A stretch of 19,143 nt of DNA from JANYCG01 sp031431035 (GTDB taxonomy: Bacteria; Pseudomonadota; Gammaproteobacteria; Burkholderiales; Burkholderiaceae_C). Position 1 is the first letter of the stretch. Every line of letters begins with the position of its first letter. The notes under the pieces are model-generated. The model did no database searches. It saw only the letters and a list, made by a program, of their open reading frames with translations, and was not told the origin of the DNA. The stretch covers positions 1-19,143 of the forward strand of contig JANPCR010000124.1 in assembly GCA_031431035.1 (NCBI GenBank), in the 5' to 3' direction. Below, one piece after another: positions 9,001-13,939 of the stretch. Both the position numbers and the translations under genes were made by a program.

Positions 9001-9645
9001 CGCCACTTCCGCCTGCTTTTCCAACTTGTCCAGGTTGCTATTGAGCTCGCGCAAGATGTCTTCGACCCGCGTCAGATTCTCGCGGGTGTCGGACAGGCGG
9101 TTTTCAGTCTCGCGGCGACGCTCTTTGTATTTGGAGACGCCAGCGGCTTCCTCTAAAAAGAGGCGTAACTCTTCGGGTTTGCTTTCAATGATGCGGCTGA
9201 TCGTGCCCTGGCCAATGATGGCGTAGGCGCGTGGCCCCAAACCTGTGCCCAAAAACACATCCTGCACATCACGCCTGCGTACGGGCTGGTTGTTGATGTA
9301 ATAGCTGCTGGTGCCGTCGCGGGTCAACACCCGTTTGACCGCGATTTCTTCAAACTTGCCCCACTGGCCGCCTGCCCGGTGGCTGGCGTTGTCAAACACC
9401 AGCTCGACGCTGGCTCGGCTGGACGGTTTGCGGGTGGTGGTGCCGTTAAAAATGACGTCCTGCATTGACTCGCCACGCAGCTCGCTGGCCTTGCTTTCGC
9501 CCAGCACCCAACGCACCGCGTCCATGATGTTGGACTTGCCACAGCCATTAGGGCCCACCACCCCGACCAATTGCCCAGGCAACTGAAACGTGGTGGGTTC
9601 GACGAAGGATTTAAACCCGGATAACTTGATTGAATTGAGACGCAC
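6097..9645 (-). CDS. smc: Chromosome segregation ATPase SMC
   Basis: SMC dimers, with ScpA/ScpB, organise and segregate the chromosome. This 1182-residue protein has the complete head-coil-hinge-coil-head plan: Walker A at 31-39 (GPNGCGKSN) after MRLNSIKLSGFKSF; a first coiled coil to about 500; a hinge at about 520-660 (GLDSLQGLWSRIHIEQGW, ALEAALRERM); a second long coiled coil rich in Gln, Glu, Arg and Ala; the ABC signature LSGGEKA at 1083-1089; and Walker B CLLDEVDAPLDD with D1111/E1112. The start is GTG at 9645, fixed by homology; I see no good Shine-Dalgarno before it. It is the first gene of the smc-zipA-ligA(-def) block. A weak -10 candidate (TATATA) lies at about 9691-9696 on this strand. 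Confidence 0.97.
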   Translation of the reverse strand: MRLNSIKLSGFKSFVEPTTFQLPGQLVGVVGPNGCGKSNIMDAVRWVLGESKASELRGESMQDVIFNGTTTRKPSSRASVELVFDNASHRAGGQWGKFEEIAVKRVLTRDGTSSYYINNQPVRRRDVQDVFLGTGLGPRAYAIIGQGTISRIIESKPEELRLFLEEAAGVSKYKERRRETENRLSDTRENLTRVEDILRELNSNLDKLEKQAEVARQFNTLQAEVTLKQHQQWFLKRRESEVEQAKVKADAETALNSLESRVADLRHIEADLEAVRQAHYAAGDHVNQAQGLLYEASTDVGRLEAEIRFVVEGRNRVVQRLATLKEQTAQWATRKDDALAEIENLSELAMVGEEKSELLAAQVEEQAQTLPDLEDALRVAQKAANEQRTGVAQVQQQIQVLAADQRSIEEQSRQFTTRREKLNLDRNALAAPDESRLLGLQTQLAQAQEDATVAEARLHELQEAVPQLDEARRAQQQLANTESARHAELKARLEAQKALQEKVKTDGKLQPWLAKHGLDSLQGLWSRIHIEQGWENALEAALRERMSALEVSRLDMVRGFLGAGGQDAPPAKLAFYSPPLAAAPGAGQAHANSGHNFKPLAELLRLNDAGQRAVLGDWLQGCLTAQSMEEALQGRDKIKPGEVVFVKSGHAVTAHSVSFYAQDSEQAGLLARAQEIENLDKQLRAQVLISEESRSGLVRADVAYADASQRLIAVRREATDAQSRAHELQVETQRLTQLAQQLRERSNQIAGDLAEVDAQLDELQERRVTAEGRFEELDMQLADTQERHAQLDEKVIAAERRLTDCREQQRSLERQSQEATFSMRSLTARRAELSRAIETAAQQASTIESEEKNAQDELTRLTDAAAQAGLQSALALKLEREVSLGAKRSEYDDLTTKLRASDERRMQLERELDPLRQRITEFQLKEQAARLGFEQYAQLLMDGKADLEVVALSIEQGNVRLNGMQSDIDRINRDILALGAVNLAALDELTTARERKQFLDAQTADLVEAMTTLEDAIKKIDGETRELLSGTFNTVNEHFGKMFPELFGGGNARLVITGEEILDSGVQVIAQPPGKKNQTIHLLSGGEKALTAIALVFAIFMLNPAPFCLLDEVDAPLDDANTERYAKLVSSMSKETQFLFISHNKIAMEMAEQLIGVTMQEQGVSRIVAVDMEAAVGLAGVV

Positions 9646-9843
9646 TGCAATGAAAAGGCCGGGGCCCGGGTAAGTGATTTAAGTGACTGATTTATATAGA
9701 AATCTGGGCGAAGTCATCGGCAAAAACTGGCCCTAATGATACCTTGGCGGGCAGGCGCTTCGATAGGGCAGCCGCAAAGCTTGTATCCAACTGTCAAAGG
9801 CCGTTTGGTTGCAGCAGGCTCTGGTCGTCTGGTGGATCAGGTT

Positions 9844-9852
9844 TGCTATGAT
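9844..9852 (+). promoter_or_regulatory. Extended -10 promoter motif at the left end of repeat copy B
   Basis: TGCTATGAT fits TGnTATnAT. No -35 hexamer stands out at 16-18 bp upstream, which extended -10 promoters can do without. If active it would start a transcript near 9859 and give the small gene at 10075 a leader of about 215 bases. The same motif is present in the other two copies (TGATATTAT, TGGTATAAT). Confidence 0.4.
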
Positions 9853-9897
9853 TTATATAGCTATAAATGACCATTTCAAGAGAGCTAGAGGCCTTTT
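9844..9897 (+). repeat. Family 2 AT-rich repeat, copy B
   Basis: A 54-bp copy: TGCTATGAT, TTATATAGC, a 17-base core (the most diverged of the three), AGAGAGCTAGAGGCC and TTTT. It points towards the 48-residue gene and dapC. The perfect palindrome at 9940-9955 lies 42 bp after its end. Confidence 0.75.
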
Positions 9898-9939
9898 ATG
9901 CTGATATTTTCGGCATTTCCACCGGTTTAGAAGATTTTC

Positions 9940-9955
9940 ATATCACCGGTGATAT
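9940..9955. repeat. Perfect 16-bp palindrome
   Basis: ATATCACCGGTGATAT is fully self-complementary. It lies upstream of the 48-residue gene and downstream of the repeat-borne promoter motif, where a dimeric regulator could bind. It has no loop and no T-run, so a terminator is unlikely. Confidence 0.5.
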
Positions 9956-10074
9956 CACTTTATCAAAATCGGTGATTTTGGATGCTGCGGCTCCATGGCG
10001 TTTAAAACCGGCAGAGCGCATACTCGGTGGCCTGCAAAGACAGGCAAAAATACCAAAACCACGAAGGAAACCCC

Positions 10075-10221
10075 ATGACACTTTGCCCGATCGCCATCGT
10101 CACTGGCTGCGAAAAATGCCCTGCATTCAAGATTTGCCCGCTCAAGGGCGTGATTGGCAACGCGCCAGCGGACAAAGACAGCAAGCCTGCCGCAGCAGCT
10201 TCGACGCCGAAGAAAAAGTGA
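10075..10221 (+). CDS. 48-residue four-cysteine protein of unknown function
   Basis: The protein starts MTLCPIAIVTGCEKCPAFKI and ends with a Lys/Ala-rich tail (PAAAASTPKKK). Cysteines at 4, 12, 15 and 21 form C-x7-C-x2-C-x5-C, with Cys-Pro at three of the four (4, 15 and 21); this could bind zinc or an iron-sulfur cluster, but no function is known to me. I remember similar short CP-rich proteins in Comamonadaceae genomes, unverified. The ATG at 10075 has a good Shine-Dalgarno (AAGGA, 10064-10068). There is no signal peptide. It precedes dapC by 82 bp on the same strand. The in-frame ATG 48 bases upstream (10027) has no comparable ribosome site. Conservation of the Cys motif next to a strong ribosome site is my reason for calling it real. 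Confidence 0.7.
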   Translation: MTLCPIAIVTGCEKCPAFKICPLKGVIGNAPADKDSKPAAAASTPKKK

Positions 10222-10236
10222 TTTTTTGAAGGCTTA

Positions 10237-10254
10237 AGGCGCATGTCTGCGCCT
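10237..10254. terminator. Hairpin between the small gene and dapC
   Basis: AGGCGCA and TGCGCCT form a perfect 7-bp stem around TGTC, 15 bp past the small gene's stop. There is no T-run after it on the plus strand (GAACTGAG follows), so it is at best a weak terminator or a transcript-stabilising structure. Confidence 0.35.
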
Positions 10255-10303
10255 GAACTGAGCACAACTGGACAGATAATCAGGCGTCAATCTATTGCCG
10301 TCC

Positions 10304-11542
10304 ATGAACCCCCTTCTCGCCCACCTTCAGCCCTACCCATTCGAGCGCTTGCGACAACTGTTTGCAGGCGTCACGCCCAACCCGGCATTGCGTCCCATCA
10401 GCCTGGGCATTGGCGAGCCCAAACACGCGACACCGCCCTTCATTCTGGATGCGCTGGACGCTGCCGCCCGCGCCGTGCCCAGCGGCTTGGCGGCCTACCC
10501 GGCCACTGCGGGACTGGACGGGCTTCGAGCCGCATTTGCCGGCTGGTTGCAGCGGCGCTACCAACTGACGCTGAACCCCGCCACCCAAATGCTGCCGGTC
10601 AATGGCTCGCGCGAGGCCTTGTTTGCGTTGGCGCAAACCGTGATTGACCCGAAGGGCAGCCAGGGTTCGGCTCCCTACGTCGTGTGTCCCAACCCGTTTT
10701 ATCAAATCTACGAAGGTGCCGCGATTTTGTCGGGCGCCAGGCCTTGGTTCGTGCCCGCCGTGCCCGCCAAAAACTTCGCACTTGATTGGGACAGCGTGCC
10801 TGAAGCCGTTTGGGCCAACACCCAGTTGGTGTTTGTGTGCTCCCCAGGCAACCCGACGGGCGCGGTCATGCCGCTGGCCGAATGGCAAAAGCTGTTCGAT
10901 TTGAGCGACCGCCATGGCTTTGTCATTGCGTCTGACGAGTGCTACAGCGAAATTTACTTCCGCGACGAGCCACCGCTGGGCGGGCTTGAGGCTGCCCACA
11001 AACTGGGCCGCAAGGACTTCAAAAACCTGATCGCGCTGACCAGCTTGTCCAAACGCAGCAACGTGCCAGGCCTGCGCAGCGGCTTTGTGGCAGGCGACGC
11101 CGCCATCATCAAGCAGTTTTTGCTGTACCGCACCTACCACGGCAGCGCTATGAGCCCGGTGGTGCAAGCCGCAAGCCAAGCCGCCTGGAACGACGAGGCG
11201 CATGTGGTGGCCAACCGCACGCTCTACCGCCAAAAGTTTGCCGAAGTCACCCCCGTGCTGGCCCAAGCGCTGGAAGTCGCCCTGCCCGACGCTGCCTTTT
11301 ACTTGTGGGCCAAAGTGCCGTCGCCCACAGGCGATCCGCAAACCTTGGGCGATGACGCCGCCTTCGCACGCGAGCTTTACGCTCTTTACAATGTCACAGT
11401 GTTACCCGGCTCGTATTTGGCCCGTGAGGCGGACAACCACAACCCAGGGGCTGGGCGCTTCCGCATGGCGCTGGTGGCCGACACCGCCGAATGCATTGAA
11501 GCTGCACACCGAATTGTTCAATTTTGCCAAGCTAAAGCCTGA
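10304..11542 (+). CDS. dapC: Succinyldiaminopimelate transaminase DapC
   Basis: A PLP-dependent class I aminotransferase that makes N-succinyl-LL-diaminopimelate from N-succinyl-2-amino-6-oxopimelate, using glutamate as the amino donor. It is 412 residues from the ATG at 10304 (MNPLLAHLQPYPFERLRQLF), the usual start for this family. Visible motifs: SLGIGEPKHATP near the N-terminus, VNGSREALF, CSPGNPTGAV, ASDECYSEIY and the PLP lysine in SLSKRSN (Lys250), then RSGF and a C-terminal GRFRMALV. A TTG at 10295 in the same frame is an alternative start. A -10-like GATAAT at 10275-10280 with a weak -35 may give it its own promoter. The next gene, dapD, is the preceding step of the same pathway, which distinguishes it from other aminotransferases such as ArgD or AlaT. 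Confidence 0.93.
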   Translation: MNPLLAHLQPYPFERLRQLFAGVTPNPALRPISLGIGEPKHATPPFILDALDAAARAVPSGLAAYPATAGLDGLRAAFAGWLQRRYQLTLNPATQMLPVNGSREALFALAQTVIDPKGSQGSAPYVVCPNPFYQIYEGAAILSGARPWFVPAVPAKNFALDWDSVPEAVWANTQLVFVCSPGNPTGAVMPLAEWQKLFDLSDRHGFVIASDECYSEIYFRDEPPLGGLEAAHKLGRKDFKNLIALTSLSKRSNVPGLRSGFVAGDAAIIKQFLLYRTYHGSAMSPVVQAASQAAWNDEAHVVANRTLYRQKFAEVTPVLAQALEVALPDAAFYLWAKVPSPTGDPQTLGDDAAFARELYALYNVTVLPGSYLAREADNHNPGAGRFRMALVADTAECIEAAHRIVQFCQAKA

Positions 11543-11615
11543 AAAATCTTCTTTGTCTTTCGTCACTGAACATCTTTCCTGAAATCCTCTCCCTTCTTCT
11601 CTTCCAACCCATCAA

Positions 11616-12449
11616 ATGACCCAAGACACCCAACAGCTTCAAGCCATCATCGACACCGCCTGGGACAACCGCGCCAGCCTGTCTATCGCCTCTGCCCCGA
11701 AGGAAGTGTCAGATGCCGTCGAACACGTCATCACCGAACTCAACAGCGGCCGCTTGCGGGTGGCCACGCGCCAATCTGTGGGGCAATGGACGGTTCACCA
11801 GTGGATCAAAAAGGCCGTTTTGCTGAGCTTTCGCCTGAAAGACAACGTGGTCATGCGCGCTGGCGACCTGGGTTTTTATGACAAAGTGCAAACCAAGTTT
11901 GCGCACCTGGACGAAGCCCAAATGAAGGCCACCGGCGTGCGCGTGGTGCCGCCCGCAGTGGCGCGGCGCGGCAGCTACATTGCCAAAGGCGCCATCTTGA
12001 TGCCGTCTTACGTCAACATCGGCGCTTATGTGGATGAAGGCACCATGGTGGACGCCTGGGCCACGGTCGGCTCGTGTGCCCAAATCGGCAAAAACGTGCA
12101 TTTGAGCGGCGGCGTGGGCATCGGCGGCGTGTTGGAGCCGGTGCAAGCGGGGCCCACCATCATTGAAGACAACTGTTTCATTGGCGCTCGCTCGGAAGTG
12201 GTCGAGGGCGTGGTGGTTGAAGAAAACTCGGTCTTGTCCATGGGCGTTTACATCGGCCAAAGCACCCCCATTTACGACCGCGCCACCGACACCGTGAGCT
12301 ATGGCCGCGTGCCAGCTGGGTCGGTCGTCGTGTCGGGCACCTTGCCCAAACCAGGCGGCAAGTACAGCACCTATTGCGTCGTGATCATGAAGAAAGTTGA
12401 CGCCCAAACCCGCGCCAAAACCAGCTTGAACGATTTGCTCAGAGACTGA
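11616..12449 (+). CDS. dapD: Tetrahydrodipicolinate N-succinyltransferase DapD
   Basis: Transfers a succinyl group from succinyl-CoA to tetrahydrodipicolinate, opening the succinylase route to diaminopimelate and lysine. At 277 residues it has the normal family length. The N-terminal helical domain (QQLQAIIDTAWDNRASL, VHQWIKKAVLLSFRL) is followed by a left-handed beta-helix of hexapeptide repeats at about 110-245 (GSYIAKGAILMPSYVNIGAYV, VDAWATVGSCAQIG, GVGIGGVLEP, NCFIGARSEV) and a C-terminal strand region (KYSTYCVVIMKK). The active enzyme is a trimer in this family. The 73-bp gap after dapC is rich in C and T, and no Shine-Dalgarno precedes the ATG, which is unusual for a biosynthetic operon gene. 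Seven bases after its stop the tandem 81-bp repeats begin. Confidence 0.97.
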   Translation: MTQDTQQLQAIIDTAWDNRASLSIASAPKEVSDAVEHVITELNSGRLRVATRQSVGQWTVHQWIKKAVLLSFRLKDNVVMRAGDLGFYDKVQTKFAHLDEAQMKATGVRVVPPAVARRGSYIAKGAILMPSYVNIGAYVDEGTMVDAWATVGSCAQIGKNVHLSGGVGIGGVLEPVQAGPTIIEDNCFIGARSEVVEGVVVEENSVLSMGVYIGQSTPIYDRATDTVSYGRVPAGSVVVSGTLPKPGGKYSTYCVVIMKKVDAQTRAKTSLNDLLRD

Positions 12450-12456
12450 GAAATGA

Positions 12457-12537
12457 CCCCCACGCTTGCCACTTCGTGTGCTGCGCTGCCCCCCGAGGGG
12501 GCTAATTTTTCTAGGGGCGGCCCGTCGAAATGTTCAA
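12457..12537 (+). repeat. Family 1 repeat, copy c (first of tandem pair after dapD)
   Basis: The unit begins CCCCCACGCTTGCC seven bases after the dapD stop and repeats with a period of exactly 81 bp. Its first 74 bases are identical to copy d. The hairpin GCCCCC-CGA-GGGGGC (12488-12502) is followed by TAATTTTTC, the layout of an intrinsic terminator. GCTGCCCC (12485-12492) can instead pair with GGGGCGGC (12514-12521) with one G-U wobble. Confidence 0.93.
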
Positions 12538-12620
12538 CCCCCACGCTTGCCACTTCGTGTGCTGCGCTGCCCCCCGAGGGGGCTAATTTTTCTAGGGGCG
12601 GCCCGTCGAAAAATTGCCTT
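12538..12620 (+). repeat. Family 1 repeat, copy d (second of tandem pair)
   Basis: Identical to copy c for 74 bases, then ends AAAAATTGCCT, an end also seen in the copy before dapE. It is the closest match to the glnD copy. After it, 12621-12661 holds only the pilU leader and its ribosome site GGAG at 12651-12654. Confidence 0.93.
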
Positions 12621-12661
12621 TGATTTTTGTGTTGCGTCACATTTAACTGCGGAGTATTTTC

Positions 12662-13828
12662 ATGTCAGCCGTCCCAGCAAACCCACCCGGCACGATGGAG
12701 CGCATCTTGCGCTTGATGAGCGAAAAGAAGGCGTCTGACGTGTACCTGTCGGCGCATTCGCCCGCCTTGATTCGCATCAACGGCAACTGCCTGCCGATCA
12801 ACAGCCAGCTTTTGCCACCCGACGCTCCGCGCAGCCTGCTGGCCGAGGTGCTGTCTGAGGAGCGCATGGCCGAGTTGGACTCGACGGGCGAGCTGAACAT
12901 GGGTTTTCCGATGGCGGGGGTGGGTCGCTTTCGGGTCAGCGGCATGCACCAGCGCGGCTCGGTGGCGGCGGTCATTCGCTTCATTCCCAACACCGTACCA
13001 ACGCTTGAGTCATTGTCCGTGCCGCCCATTTTGGGCGATCTCATCATGGAAAAGAGGGGCTTGCTACTGATGGTCGGTGCCACGGGCGCTGGCAAAAGCA
13101 CCACCTTGGCGTCGATGATCGACTACCGCAACGAGACCACATCCGGCCATATTTTGACGATTGAAGACCCGGTTGAGTTTTTGTTCAAAAACAAAAAGTC
13201 AGTCATTAACCAGCGCGAAATTGGCAACGACACGCAAAACCTGCAAGTGGCACTGAAAAACGCGCTGCGCCAGGCGCCTGATGTGATTTTGATCGGCGAG
13301 ATTCGAGACCGCGACACCATGTCTGCCGCCATCGCCTACGCCCAGTCGGGCCATTTGTGTCTGGCTACCATGCACGCCAACAACAGCTACCAGGCGCTGA
13401 ACCGCATTTTGAGCTTCTACCCCGTCGAAGTGCGTCAAACCATGTTGGGTGACTTGTCCGCCGCGCTCAAAGCCATCGTGTCGCAGCGCCTGCTGCGCAC
13501 CAACACGGGCAGTCGCATTCCAGCCGTTGAGATTTTGCTCAACACCAAGTTGATTTCAGAGTTGATTGAAAAAGGCGACTTTTCGGGCGTGAAAGAAGCC
13601 ATGGAAAAGTCCATGTCTGAAGGCTCGCAAAGCTTTGAAGGCGACATTGCCCGGCTGATTGTCGAAGGCATCGTGGATCGCAAAGAAGGCTTGCTGAACT
13701 CTGACTCGCCGACCAATTTGATGTGGCGCATGCAAAACGACTTCAGCAACGAAGTGGCGCCCAAGGAAGAAGAAGATCCAGATGACGAGCCGTCATTCAC
13801 GGAAATTACCCTGGATGTCAAACATTAG
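12662..13828 (+). CDS. pilU: PilT/PilU-family type IV pilus ATPase, PilU-like
   Basis: A cytoplasmic hexameric motor ATPase that helps retract type IV pili. The 388-residue protein has an N-terminal domain (KKASDVYLSAHSPALIRING), Walker A at 139-147 (GATGAGKST), the Asp box (LTIEDPVEF, about 165-173), Walker B (VILIGEIRD, 208-216) and the His box (LATMHANNSYQALNRI, His238). The long acidic C-terminal tail (KEEEDPDDEPSF) and the sequence after the His box (SFYPVEVRQTMLGDLS, LKAIVSQRLL) fit PilU better than PilT, though a third paralogue cannot be excluded. The ATG at 12662 has GGAG seven bases upstream. It lies inside the dapD-dapE interval with repeat copies on both sides and has no functional link to lysine synthesis that I know of. 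Confidence 0.88.
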   Translation: MSAVPANPPGTMERILRLMSEKKASDVYLSAHSPALIRINGNCLPINSQLLPPDAPRSLLAEVLSEERMAELDSTGELNMGFPMAGVGRFRVSGMHQRGSVAAVIRFIPNTVPTLESLSVPPILGDLIMEKRGLLLMVGATGAGKSTTLASMIDYRNETTSGHILTIEDPVEFLFKNKKSVINQREIGNDTQNLQVALKNALRQAPDVILIGEIRDRDTMSAAIAYAQSGHLCLATMHANNSYQALNRILSFYPVEVRQTMLGDLSAALKAIVSQRLLRTNTGSRIPAVEILLNTKLISELIEKGDFSGVKEAMEKSMSEGSQSFEGDIARLIVEGIVDRKEGLLNSDSPTNLMWRMQNDFSNEVAPKEEEDPDDEPSFTEITLDVKH

Positions 13829-13836
13829 ATATATGA

Positions 13837-13939
13837 CCCCCACGCTTGCCACTTCGTGTACTGAGCTGCCCCCCGAGGGGGCTAATTTTTCTAGGGGCGG
13901 CCCGGTGTTCTCGAAGAGCGGCGAAGCCAAAAATTGCCT
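13837..13939 (+). repeat. Family 1 repeat, long-form copy e, ending at the dapE start codon
   Basis: Begins eight bases after the pilU stop, again preceded by ATGA as at copy c. The body has the same hairpin (GCCCCC/GGGGGC) and T-run, with only two changes in the first 70 bases (GTGTACTGAGCTG). After GGCCCG it carries about 25 extra bases (GTGTTCTCGAAGAGCGG, then CGAAGCC) before the common end AAAAATTGCCT. The next bases are the dapE ATG. Confidence 0.88.

Larger units (their letters stand above)
9646..10074. other. Divergent intergenic region between smc and the small four-Cys gene
   Basis: This 429-bp stretch separates smc (leftward) from a rightward transcription unit, so it must hold promoters for both. 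It contains family 2 repeat copy B at 9844-9897, a perfect 16-bp palindrome at 9940-9955, a smaller inverted repeat AAAATC-GGT-GATTTT at 9965-9979, and a 5-bp hairpin GCCTG/CAGGC at 10030-10045. I see no convincing gene, tRNA or known riboswitch. The part at 9700-9840 has no structure that I recognise. Confidence 0.6.

Noticed and set aside
9661..9760. Clear sigma-70 promoter for smc
   Set aside because: TATATA with TTGCCG on the minus strand is spaced about 19 bp and matches poorly; not strong enough for its own entry.
9867..10229. 120-codon plus-strand frame starting in repeat copy B
   Set aside because: The start codon lies in the repeat core, there is no ribosome site, the protein resembles no family, and its second half overlaps the better supported four-Cys gene in another frame.
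10292..11341. Long antisense frame within dapC (349 codons)
   Set aside because: dapC motifs, including the PLP lysine, are complete on the other strand; the antisense protein resembles nothing known to me.
12457..12620. Tandem repeats as a CRISPR array
   Set aside because: Two directly adjoining 81-bp units have no unique spacers, and there are no cas genes.
12371..12640. Minus-strand frame across the tandem repeats (FDGPPLEKLAPSGGSA twice)
   Set aside because: It is the antisense open frame of the repeat and runs into dapD; no sign of expression signals.
12466..12738. Plus-strand frame across both tandem repeats into pilU
   Set aside because: It is only the second open frame of the repeat unit read twice (LRVLRCPPRGLIFLGAARR), with no ribosome site and an overlap with pilU.
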